Positions 8,685 through 16,675 of a stretch of 64,000 nt of DNA are shown piece by piece. A program made the position numbers and the translations under genes. The notes under the pieces are model-generated. The model did not search any database. It was not told where the DNA came from and was given only the letters and a program-made list of their open reading frames with translations. The stretch lies in NCBI GenBank assembly GCA_947177445.1, contig CAMWUL010000006.1, positions 1 to 64,000 on the forward strand, in the 5' to 3' direction. The stretch comes from an uncultured Lachnospiraceae bacterium (GTDB lineage Bacteria; Bacillota; Clostridia; Lachnospirales; Lachnospiraceae). The number at the start of each line of letters is the position of its first letter. Positions within the stretch are counted from its first letter, which is position 1.

Positions 8685-9871
8685 AGGATTTAAAGCATTT
8701 GTATTTTTTTGAAAAGCTGCTGGAGGATGCCCATAATGATCTGGTGCGGCAGGCCCAGGCGGAGGGACGCAGATGCGCTGCCACGGTCTGCGAGAATATT
8801 CCCGAGCCGCTTTTGAACCTGCCGGGAGTATTTTCCGTTCGGCTGCGGGCCCCCCGAACCGGCACCACGGAGATGGCGGGCTATTATCTGACCAGCTTTC
8901 TGTGCGAGTATACCAAGGCGCTGCTGGAGCGTGCCATGGAGGGAGGCTACAATTTTGCAGACTGCATGATCGCTCCTGACGGATGCTCCATGCTGAACCG
9001 CTGCGTGGAAAATATGGAGCTTTTAAAAACCATGCAGAAGGAAGTCTTTTTTTATGAATATATGGAAATTCCCATGAAGGCCGATGATAACGGACTGAAT
9101 CTCTATGTACTTCAGTGCAGGAATCATATTCTGAAGCCGCTGGCAGAAAGGTTTGGCATCGACGTATCAGATGCGGCAATCCGCAGTGCGGTGGAGGAGC
9201 ACAACAGGGTCTGCAGGCTGATCCGGCAGATCGGAGAATACCGCAAAGAGGAAAATCCCAGGATCACCGGCTATGAATTCCACATTCTTACCCTGGCAAC
9301 CTATACGGCGCCAAAGGATCTGCTGGTGAACCGGCTGGAGGAGACGCTGGAGGAGCTGAAAACCAGAAGGCCGGATGCAAAAAAGCCCTGGAGGGCCAGA
9401 GTGGTGGTGGCAGGCTCTGAGGCGGATGACGTGGATTTCATCAGGCTGATCGAAGAATGCGGGGCTTATGTATGCGCGGATCGTTTCTGCTATGGATCCT
9501 TTCCCGGGCGGGACGAGATCTGCCTGACAAATGAGGAAGATGCACTGACCCAGATCTGCCGCCAATACATGTACGGGGGGCAGTGTGCCCGATACATGAA
9601 TCAGGCAAAGATTCAGGAGAGGCGAAGCTATGTGGACCGGCTGGCCAGGGAGTATCATGCGGACGGCATCATATATGAGCAGATGAAGTTCTGCGACCCC
9701 TGGGCTTACGAGCGCATGGTGGGCACACAGGTTCTGCGGGAGGAATATCATTATCCTGTGCTGTCTGTGGACCGTCCTTACGCGGTGGGTAATTCCGGTC
9801 AGCTGCGGACGCGGGTTCAGGCCTTTGTAGAAAGCGTGGAGCTGAAAAAGCTCCAGGGAGGTGGCAGATAG
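8681..9871 (+). CDS. 2-hydroxyacyl-CoA dehydratase family subunit (HgdB/FldB-like)
   Basis: A 396-residue member of the HgdA/HgdB family of iron-sulfur proteins. Depending on the member, these dehydrate 2-hydroxyacyl-CoAs, reduce benzoyl-CoA, or carry a double-cubane cluster. Probable cluster ligands are in the characteristic patch FADCMIAPDGCSMLNRC (C95, C102, C108), with further cysteines at QCARYM and MKFCDP. The C-terminal third has the usual DVDFIRLIEECGA...VCADRFC segment. It is coupled by overlap to both neighbours: cooC ends inside its start and the next subunit starts on its stop codon. The substrate cannot be told from sequence, and no CoA transferase or acyl-CoA dehydrogenase gene lies nearby, which argues against ordinary amino acid fermentation. 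Confidence 0.8.
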   Translation: MKDLKHLYFFEKLLEDAHNDLVRQAQAEGRRCAATVCENIPEPLLNLPGVFSVRLRAPRTGTTEMAGYYLTSFLCEYTKALLERAMEGGYNFADCMIAPDGCSMLNRCVENMELLKTMQKEVFFYEYMEIPMKADDNGLNLYVLQCRNHILKPLAERFGIDVSDAAIRSAVEEHNRVCRLIRQIGEYRKEENPRITGYEFHILTLATYTAPKDLLVNRLEETLEELKTRRPDAKKPWRARVVVAGSEADDVDFIRLIEECGAYVCADRFCYGSFPGRDEICLTNEEDALTQICRQYMYGGQCARYMNQAKIQERRSYVDRLAREYHADGIIYEQMKFCDPWAYERMVGTQVLREEYHYPVLSVDRPYAVGNSGQLRTRVQAFVESVELKKLQGGGR

Positions 9872-11421
9872 TGGGAAAAAAAGTGGGAAGTGAGAAGCTT
9901 GGAAGCCTGTATACCACGGGAAGGGTAAGGAGACGACGGGAGTGGAGGGGCGTGAGGGACACTCTGTACGATTATTGGAGATGGCTGCATATTATGGGGA
10001 TTCTGACAAAGTTCATTGTAAAGCCCAGAAATATCAAGGCCTTTTTCCGCTATCGATGGATGGCCAATTATCTGGCGGCACCTATGATGGTGGATCGGCA
10101 TACCCAGGGGCTTCGGGGGCCTCAGCTTCGGATTGCTCACACGGAGTTTGATCTGGTGATGGAGGATATCGCCAAGCTTCTGGACAATTTATTCCGGGGA
10201 GACCGGAAGATCGGGAATGATGAGGAGTTTTCCAAAAAGGTAGTCCTGATGGACGAGAATGAAATGACGGCGGTGATGATGGGATTTCCCACGCTGAAGG
10301 GCTTAAGCCGGGAGACGCCGGCGGTGTATGTTTCTGTTCTTCTGAATCAATATGCGGCCTGTCATTACATAGATGTTGCCCAGGAATTCGGGCTTCCGGG
10401 GGATGTGTGTCCCATGCCGGAGGCAGAGGCGGGGGTATCCATTGACGATGATTTCCCTGTTCTGGGAGCCTGTGCCATTCAGTGCAATACCACCTGTGAC
10501 GGATCCCTGATGGGAAACGGCGTGATCTCCAAGCGTCTGGAGTTGGAGGACGGGGTTCCCTGCTTCCAGCTTGCGGCGCCTCTGCGCCACCGGCAGGAGG
10601 ATGTGCAGGAGTATGCGGCCCAGGAGATCCGCAACGCCATTCGCTTTATTGAAGAGCACACCGGCGAAAAGTGGGATTGGGATTATTATTTTGAATGTGC
10701 AAAGAGGGTCAACGAGTCCACCCGCCACCGGATGGAATGGCTGGAGATGAACAAAACCGATTATCCCCAGGTATTCGGCTCCAATCTGGCTCTTTATACG
10801 GAGACCAATTATATGGCTATCTGCGGCAAGGTGCCGGAATTTGTGGAGGCTGACCGGAAAATTTCCGCCATTGCGGAAAAAGCGTATAAAAAGAAAAATA
10901 TGGTGGTGAAGGAATACCGTCACAGAGCCATTATCTGGGGAGTGCAGTCTCACTTCTATTTTGACTTTCTGATCTGGCTGCAGAACTGCTGGGGAATTCT
11001 GCCTCTTACGGATATGCTTTCCATGGTGTCCACAAAGATGATCTCGGAGGATGACAGGGAACAGGCCATTTACGACATGGCGTGGCTCACCGAGAACATG
11101 ATTATGCGGAACAGGACCCATGGCGGCTATAAGGTGCTGCTGGATGAGCTGTGGGAGTTCTGCGAGGAGTTCCGGGCGGATACAGTGATCCTGTGGGAGC
11201 ACATCAGCTGCAAGGCGCTGGACGGCATGCACGGTCAATTTGAGGAAAAGGCCAGGGAGAAGGGAATTCACCTGATCTGGGTGGATCATGATCTGTTTGA
11301 TCCCCGGGTAATTTCCCGACAGGGAATCCGGGATCAGGTAAACCGCTATATGCGGACGGTTTTCAGGGAGGAACCGCTGGATCCCACGCTGGAGGTACTT
11401 ACGGATGAGCATTCCTGGTAG
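9871..11421 (+). CDS. 2-hydroxyacyl-CoA dehydratase family subunit, long (HgdA-like)
   Basis: A 516-residue second HgdA/HgdB-type subunit. It starts at a GTG that shares one base with the preceding stop codon (TAGTG), with AGGGAGG upstream. A cysteine cluster CAIQCNTTC (C201, C205, C209) is the likely iron-sulfur site. The N-terminus carries about 100 extra residues compared with the shorter partner, including an arginine-rich stretch and a segment rich in aromatic residues. Together with the 396-residue partner it would form the heterodimeric component fed electrons by the activator at 11547. The unusual cysteine pattern suggests it is not a standard lactoyl- or phenyllactyl-CoA dehydratase. 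Confidence 0.75.
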   Translation: MGKKVGSEKLGSLYTTGRVRRRREWRGVRDTLYDYWRWLHIMGILTKFIVKPRNIKAFFRYRWMANYLAAPMMVDRHTQGLRGPQLRIAHTEFDLVMEDIAKLLDNLFRGDRKIGNDEEFSKKVVLMDENEMTAVMMGFPTLKGLSRETPAVYVSVLLNQYAACHYIDVAQEFGLPGDVCPMPEAEAGVSIDDDFPVLGACAIQCNTTCDGSLMGNGVISKRLELEDGVPCFQLAAPLRHRQEDVQEYAAQEIRNAIRFIEEHTGEKWDWDYYFECAKRVNESTRHRMEWLEMNKTDYPQVFGSNLALYTETNYMAICGKVPEFVEADRKISAIAEKAYKKKNMVVKEYRHRAIIWGVQSHFYFDFLIWLQNCWGILPLTDMLSMVSTKMISEDDREQAIYDMAWLTENMIMRNRTHGGYKVLLDELWEFCEEFRADTVILWEHISCKALDGMHGQFEEKAREKGIHLIWVDHDLFDPRVISRQGIRDQVNRYMRTVFREEPLDPTLEVLTDEHSW

Positions 11422-11546
11422 GAAATGCCTGCATCCGGTCAGGCGGCATATCCATAAAAAAGGAGAGCTCCAGGGGCCCGGAATTTTGAAATCAGCGCCT
11501 GCCGAAGGCGGATAAACCGGAAGACTTGACAAGGAGGGACAGGAAA

Positions 11547-12341
11547 ATGAGATATTATGGCGGATGTGATTCCGGAAGTACCTATACAAAATGCGTGATT
11601 ATTGACGAAAACGGAAAAATGGCGGCAAACGTCACTCTTCGGAGCAGGATCAATTCCGTGCTCAGCGCGGAGGATGCCTTAAAGCAGGCAGTGGATCAGG
11701 TTCCGGAGCTGAACAGCCCAGAGGACCTGGCATATTTGGTGGGAACGGGCTACGGAAGGAACAAGGTACCCTTTGCGGATGAGAACATTTCCGAGATCAG
11801 CTGTCATGCCATGGGAGTTCACGTGGCAGATCCAAAGGTCCGGGCGATTATCGATATCGGCGGACAGGACGTGAAGGGGATTTCCGTGGATCAGGACGGA
11901 ACCGTGCTGAATTTTGCCATGAACGACAAATGTGCCGCGGGAACAGGCCGTTTTTTCGAGGCCATGGCCAGAGCCTTTGAGATGGATCTGACGGAATTTT
12001 CCAGGCTTTCTCTGAAGGCAAAAAATGTGATTCCCATTACGTCCCAGTGCACGGTATTTGCGGAGTCCGAGGTGATATCGCTGGTGGGAGAGGGCAAGCC
12101 CATGGACGAGATTGCCGCCGGCATCGAACTGTCCGTGGCAAAGAGGTGCTTTGTCATGTCCAAAAATGCAGGGGCTGTGGATAACGTGGCGCTGACCGGA
12201 GGATGTGCGAAAAACGAGGGTCTGAAGGCGGCCATTGAGCAGGTTCTGAAGCTGAAGGTCATTGAGCTTCACATCGACCCGCAGCTGATGGGGGCGCTGG
12301 GCGCCGCGGAATATGCCAGACAAAAAGGGCTGGCGGGATAG
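11547..12341 (+). CDS. ATP-dependent activator of 2-hydroxyacyl-CoA dehydratase (HgdC/BcrAD-like)
   Basis: A 264-residue ASKHA-fold ATPase (archerase). Visible are the phosphate-1 motif CDSGSTYTK, the phosphate-2/connect region IDIGGQDVK, and the two cysteines that hold a bridging 4Fe-4S cluster in the dimer (NDKCAAGTGRFFE and TSQCTVFAES). The adenosine motif ALTGGCAKN is also present. ATP hydrolysis drives one low-potential electron into the dehydratase-type partner. The ATG at 11547 has AAGGAGGG upstream, and the preceding TTG at 11526 is rejected. It is separated from the dehydratase subunits by 125 bases without an obvious promoter, so it probably shares their transcript. Confidence 0.9.
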   Translation: MRYYGGCDSGSTYTKCVIIDENGKMAANVTLRSRINSVLSAEDALKQAVDQVPELNSPEDLAYLVGTGYGRNKVPFADENISEISCHAMGVHVADPKVRAIIDIGGQDVKGISVDQDGTVLNFAMNDKCAAGTGRFFEAMARAFEMDLTEFSRLSLKAKNVIPITSQCTVFAESEVISLVGEGKPMDEIAAGIELSVAKRCFVMSKNAGAVDNVALTGGCAKNEGLKAAIEQVLKLKVIELHIDPQLMGALGAAEYARQKGLAG

Positions 12342-12352
12342 GAGGGAGCAGA

Positions 12353-12520
12353 ATGTCCGTATTTATACAGGTGATATGTATTGCGGCGATTGTTATTGCA
12401 TGTCTGTTTGTGCTGTCTTTTCTGGTCTATTTCTTTAACCTTGATATGAAATTGACGGCAATGCTTGCGCCCATATTTGAAAAGCATTATGATAAGATAG
12501 ACAGGGATAAGCATTTATGA
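12353..12520 (+). CDS. Small single-span membrane protein (55 residues)
   Basis: An ORF of 56 codons starting MSVFIQVICIAAIVIACL and ending KIDRDKHL. GGAGGG lies 11 bases upstream of its ATG, and its TGA overlaps the ATG of the next gene (ATGA), which is strong evidence that it is translated. One hydrophobic helix (about residues 5-29) contains two cysteines and is followed by a short charged tail. I recognise no family. Its place inside the nickel/dehydratase operon suggests it anchors a component to the membrane, but that is speculation. Confidence 0.7.
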   Translation: MSVFIQVICIAAIVIACLFVLSFLVYFFNLDMKLTAMLAPIFEKHYDKIDRDKHL

Positions 12521-13293
12521 TCCGGATGAAGCTGTATGACCAGGTCATTGAAAAAATACTGGCTGTTCTGGGGGCCCGGGAGGGTCTGCGGCTGCCTGTG
12601 GGGGAAACCCATTGGCCGGAGGTGTCGGACCGGAGCATGATTCTGAGAAGTGATATGGCCTATGAGCTGGGGGGAGAAGGCCTTCCCGCTATTGGATGCA
12701 CGGTGATTACGGCTGACGAAAGGCTTGTTCCGGAGGACGGAATTACCCTGTTGGGAAGAGACCTGCCCCGGATCCAAGAGGATGTGCCTTACGGGCGGAT
12801 CGCCCTGGTCCAGGTAGACGGAGAGGCTTTGGGAGAGGGCCAGGCGTTGTACCAGGCAGTCCGGGCGCTGGAGTATACCCGCTATCACTTTTATCCCAAG
12901 GGCTTTATGCTGCGGATATCTGCAGCCCGGCACAGAGAGAGCGTTCGGGTGGGGAAGGAAGCACTGGCGGAGGGACTGGATTTTACCATAACGGGAAACC
13001 GAATGATATCCGCCTTTCACAAAAATGCGTCCGTGAAGGCGGTGCATATTTATTATGTAACGCTAGAGGAGAAGGCCCCTCGGCAGTCTGCCCGGGGCGG
13101 GTCCGGACAGGCCGGTGTACTTGCGCCCGGATTTGACTATAAAGCGCTGGCGGAATGTGCCGGAGAAGCGGAGGATATTACCAGGACCATCGACCACATT
13201 ATGACAGGAGGGATTATGGACTGTGTTTCCTGTGGACTGCAGAGGGTCTGCGATGAGGTGGAGGGGTTAAGGGAGCTTCATTTTCAGAAATGA
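12517..13293 (+). CDS. Acetyl-CoA synthase/CdhC-like domain protein
   Basis: A 258-residue protein. By recollection of AcsB/CdhC sequences it resembles their domain just before the A-cluster: an ELGG motif, then DGITLLGRDLPRIQED, a basic/aromatic stretch ending GFMLRIS, and FHKNASVKAVHIYYVT near the middle. True acetyl-CoA synthases bind the nickel A-cluster with CxxC-x8-C followed by Cys-Gly-Cys. Here only C236-x2-C239-x5-C245 remains at the very C-terminus (DCVSCGLQRVCDEVEGL), and the downstream Ni-binding CGC half is absent. It could be a degenerate or miniature nickel or iron-sulfur protein. The overlapping start and flanking nickel chaperones support a metal role. The family call needs a profile search. 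Confidence 0.5.
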   Translation: MIRMKLYDQVIEKILAVLGAREGLRLPVGETHWPEVSDRSMILRSDMAYELGGEGLPAIGCTVITADERLVPEDGITLLGRDLPRIQEDVPYGRIALVQVDGEALGEGQALYQAVRALEYTRYHFYPKGFMLRISAARHRESVRVGKEALAEGLDFTITGNRMISAFHKNASVKAVHIYYVTLEEKAPRQSARGGSGQAGVLAPGFDYKALAECAGEAEDITRTIDHIMTGGIMDCVSCGLQRVCDEVEGLRELHFQK

Positions 13294-13331
13294 AATTATT
13301 ATAATATTAAAAACGTACAGGAGGGAACGAT

Positions 13332-16148
13332 ATGGCATTTGACATGGAGCAGTACAACAGGTGGCCGGCGAATCACAAGCATGACAAAGAGCCCAGCAAA
13401 AAGATCATTGCGCTGGGCAAAAAGATCACCGATGTGGCCGCCCATATGATCGGCGGGGTGAAGGTGGAGGACCCGGAATACTGGGGGCTTGCGGAGATTA
13501 TCACCGAAGAGATGGCGGAGGTGGGCCTGGCCATGAAGAAGAGAACGCCCTATACCTTTGCCGAGATGTGCAGGCTGAATAAGATCGACAAGGCCGGAGA
13601 GGAAAAATTCCAGAAGCTTCTGGATGAGATGAGCTATATCGGCTTGCTGGAGTACGATTACGGCTACCATTATGATCATAACGGACGCACAAAGGAGCAG
13701 ACGGAGCGCAGATATATTCTGCCCATGTTTGTGCCGGGTTCTGCGGAGCTTTTTAACATGGAGGAGCTTCCTGACGGCAGCAATCCCAGACTGCGGGACC
13801 ATCCGGACGTGGCGTCCTTCTTTGAGCGCATGACCTTTATTCCTCTGGCAGGAATCACCCAGATGGTGCCGCCGGGAGGCGCAGGCATCGGTATGCATGT
13901 AATTCCGGTGGAAAAAGCGATTTCCATGGAAAATCAGTCGGTGGATCTGGAGCATCTTTCCTACTGGCTGAAAAAATATGAAGGACATATCGGCGTGGGA
14001 CGCTGTTCCTGCCGGGCATCCAGAAAGGTTCTGGGCGAGGGCGTTGCGGACGATGATTACGGCTGGTGCATCGGCGTAGGCGATTTTGCGGATTACTGCC
14101 GGGAGACGGGCAAGGGGCATGATATCACCTACGAGGAAGCCATGGCGATTCTGCAGAGGGCGGAGGAGAACGGCTTCGTGCATCAGATCACCAATATAGA
14201 CGGAGAAAACAAGATATTCGGCATCTGCAATTGTAATGTGAATATCTGTAACGCTCTCCGCACCTCGCAGCTGTTCAACACGCCGAATATGTCCCGTTCC
14301 GCTTACGTGGCCCATGTGGATAAGGAAAAGTGTGTGGCCTGCGGACGCTGTGTGGAGTATTGTCCTGCGGGAGCCACCAGGCTGGGTCAGAAGCTCTGCA
14401 CCAAGGATGGAAGTCAGGTTCAGTATCCCAAGCAGGAGCTTCCGGATGAGGTAAAATGGGGACAGGATAAGTGGGATCCCGACTACCGCGACAACAACCG
14501 GATCAACAGTCATAAGACGGGAACCTCTCCCTGTAAGACCGCCTGTCCGGCCCATATTGCGGTCCAGGGTTATCTGAAGAAGGCCTCTCAGGGAAAATAT
14601 CAGGAGGCGCTTGCCCTGATCAAAAAGCAGAATCCCTTCCCTGCGGTCTGCGGGCGGATCTGCAACCGGCGCTGCGAGGAGGCATGTACCAGAGGAACCA
14701 TCGACGAGGCGGTGGCTATCGACGCAGTGAAGAAATTTATCGCGGAACAGGATCTGAAGGCGGAGACCAGGTATATTCCCCCTGTGGTGATCCCTGCCAG
14801 TATTCATATGGATCATTTCCCGGAAAAGATCGCAATTATCGGCGGAGGTCCCGCAGGCTTAAGTGCGGCCTTCTATCTGGCGGAAAAGGGCTACCGGCCC
14901 ACTGTGTTCGAAAAGAATGAAAAACCGGGAGGAATGCTGCACTACGGAATCCCTTCCTATAAGCTGGAGAAGAATGTGATTGAGGCGGAGATCGATGTGA
15001 TGCGGGAAATGGGCGTGGAGATCCGCACCGGCGTGGAGGTGGGAAAGGACATCACCTTAAAGGAGCTTCGGGCACAGGGCTACAAGGCCTTTTACATTGC
15101 CATCGGGTGCAGCGCGGGACGGCTTCCCGGCGTAGAGGGAGACCAGGCGGAAGGAACCATGACTGCCATCGACTATCTCCATGAGGCAAACACGGGAAAT
15201 ACCTCCTACACAGGAAAGGTTGTTGTGGTGGGCGGCGGAAACGTGGCTGTGGATGCGGCCCGGGTCAGTGCCAGAAGCGGCGCCCTGGAGGTGGTGCAGG
15301 TAAGCCTGGAGTCTGAAAAGGAGATGCCCGCGTCGGCGGAGGAGCTGCGGGAAGCGGCAGAAGACGGTGTGATTGTGAAATGCGGCTGGGGTCCCAGGGA
15401 AGTACTTACAGAAGGGGGAAAGGTTACCGGTATCGTATTCAAGAGATGTCTTTCCGTGTTCAACGGGGAAGGAAAATTTGCGCCTGTGTATGATGAGAAG
15501 GATACCATGACGGTGGAATGTGGAAGAGTGATTTTTGCCATCGGCCAGAGAACCGTATGGGGGAGCCTTCTGGAGGGAGAAAAGGTGGAGTTTAAGGGGC
15601 CTGCCATTGTGGCCGATCCTCTCACCTTCCAGACCGGACAGCCGGATATCTTTGTGGGCGGCGACGTATATACCGGGCCGAAGTTTGCCATAGACGCCAT
15701 AGCGGCAGGACATTACGCGGCGGAATCTCTTCACCGCTATGTACATAACGGCCACATGACCATCGGACGCAATACCTGGGAGTTTAACGAGCTGGATAAG
15801 AATAATATTTCCGTGGAAAGCTATGACCGTTCCTCCCGCCAGACGGAAGGGGTGGATTCTGCCGTGCCGGAGAAATCCTTCCGGGATGCTCATCTGACTT
15901 TGACCGAGGAGCAGGTGAGAAAGGAAACAGCACGCTGCCTGGGCTGCGGCGCCACCATAGTGGATGAGAATAAGTGCATCGGCTGCGGCGTATGTACCAC
16001 CAAGTGCCAGTTTGACGCTATCACGCTGCACAGAGATCATCCGGAGTGCACCAATATGGTTACCGCAGAGGACAAATTTAAACAGATCATTCCTTACCAG
16101 CTGAAGCGTGCGGTGAAGATTGTAACCCATAAGAAGGACAAAGCGTAA
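13332..16148 (+). CDS. Large iron-sulfur flavoprotein: GltD-like NAD(P)H oxidoreductase with ferredoxin domains
   Basis: A 938-residue multidomain protein. Residues 1-310 form an N-terminal domain with RCSCRAS and a cysteine patch GICNCNVNICN. A ferredoxin motif CVACGRCVEYCP lies near 334-345. The GltD-type linker, with spaced cysteines (CKTACPAHIAVQGY and CGRICNRRCEEAC), covers about 400-455. An FAD Rossmann motif GGGPAGLSAAFYLAE is near 503, an NAD(P)H Rossmann motif GGGNVAVDAA near 634, and a C-terminal cluster region CLGCGATI plus CIGCGVCTTKCQFDA starts at 869. It should move electrons from NAD(P)H through clusters to a low-potential acceptor, most likely the archerase or CdhC-like protein of this operon. 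AGGAGGG lies upstream of the ATG. Confidence 0.85.
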   Translation: MAFDMEQYNRWPANHKHDKEPSKKIIALGKKITDVAAHMIGGVKVEDPEYWGLAEIITEEMAEVGLAMKKRTPYTFAEMCRLNKIDKAGEEKFQKLLDEMSYIGLLEYDYGYHYDHNGRTKEQTERRYILPMFVPGSAELFNMEELPDGSNPRLRDHPDVASFFERMTFIPLAGITQMVPPGGAGIGMHVIPVEKAISMENQSVDLEHLSYWLKKYEGHIGVGRCSCRASRKVLGEGVADDDYGWCIGVGDFADYCRETGKGHDITYEEAMAILQRAEENGFVHQITNIDGENKIFGICNCNVNICNALRTSQLFNTPNMSRSAYVAHVDKEKCVACGRCVEYCPAGATRLGQKLCTKDGSQVQYPKQELPDEVKWGQDKWDPDYRDNNRINSHKTGTSPCKTACPAHIAVQGYLKKASQGKYQEALALIKKQNPFPAVCGRICNRRCEEACTRGTIDEAVAIDAVKKFIAEQDLKAETRYIPPVVIPASIHMDHFPEKIAIIGGGPAGLSAAFYLAEKGYRPTVFEKNEKPGGMLHYGIPSYKLEKNVIEAEIDVMREMGVEIRTGVEVGKDITLKELRAQGYKAFYIAIGCSAGRLPGVEGDQAEGTMTAIDYLHEANTGNTSYTGKVVVVGGGNVAVDAARVSARSGALEVVQVSLESEKEMPASAEELREAAEDGVIVKCGWGPREVLTEGGKVTGIVFKRCLSVFNGEGKFAPVYDEKDTMTVECGRVIFAIGQRTVWGSLLEGEKVEFKGPAIVADPLTFQTGQPDIFVGGDVYTGPKFAIDAIAAGHYAAESLHRYVHNGHMTIGRNTWEFNELDKNNISVESYDRSSRQTEGVDSAVPEKSFRDAHLTLTEEQVRKETARCLGCGATIVDENKCIGCGVCTTKCQFDAITLHRDHPECTNMVTAEDKFKQIIPYQLKRAVKIVTHKKDKA

Positions 16149-16201
16149 AAGGAAGCTGCCGTGGAGCCGGTTTGTGCCGCCGCGGCGGCAGGGGTATTGA
16201 G

Positions 16202-16543
16202 ATGCATGAAATAGGCGTGGTTTTTTATGTTGTCCGGGATGTATTGCAGGTGGCGGAGGAGAACCAGGTGGAAAAGGTATTCTCCGTGACACTGCAGATC
16301 GGAGAGGTGTCGGGGATTGTCCATGAATACCTGATCGACTGCTGGAACTGGGCAAGGAAGAAGGAGCCTGTGCTGGAGGAGGCGGAGCTTTTGATCGAGC
16401 AGATTGACGCAGTCTCCTTCTGCCAGGACTGCGGTCAGGAGTATTCCACGGTGCAGTATGCCAAGAGCTGTCCGCACTGCGGCAGCGCGAATACGTATCT
16501 GCAAAGAGGGAATGAATTTCTGATCAAGGAAATTGCAGTGTGA
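16202..16543 (+). CDS. hypA: HypA-like nickel metallochaperone
   Basis: A 113-residue protein with the hallmark nickel-binding N-terminus Met-His-Glu (MHEIGVV) and a four-cysteine zinc site (FCQDCGQEYS and CPHCGSANTYL). HypA hands nickel to HypB during assembly of NiFe-hydrogenase and, in some bacteria, urease. The ATG at 16202 is used because HypA needs His at position 2; the longer reading frame from 16172 would bury it. It closes the operon that begins with hypB at 7155, so both nickel chaperones bracket the dehydratase-like and CdhC-like genes. Confidence 0.85.
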   Translation: MHEIGVVFYVVRDVLQVAEENQVEKVFSVTLQIGEVSGIVHEYLIDCWNWARKKEPVLEEAELLIEQIDAVSFCQDCGQEYSTVQYAKSCPHCGSANTYLQRGNEFLIKEIAV

Positions 16544-16675
16544 AAAGAATGAAGAAGTCATTTCTTTAGCAAAACTGCCCAAAAGAAGTGTTAAAAGAAA
16601 ATATACATTTATGATACACCTGCTGTTTAGGATAGCATCAGAAGAGATGTGAAGCCAAACAGGAGGTGTATTTCT

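Noticed and set aside
7155..16543. Calling the operon a CO dehydrogenase/acetyl-CoA synthase or hydrogenase locus
   Set aside because: The CooC-, HypA- and HypB-like genes suggest it, but no CODH catalytic subunit, corrinoid protein, complete acetyl-CoA synthase or hydrogenase subunit is present.
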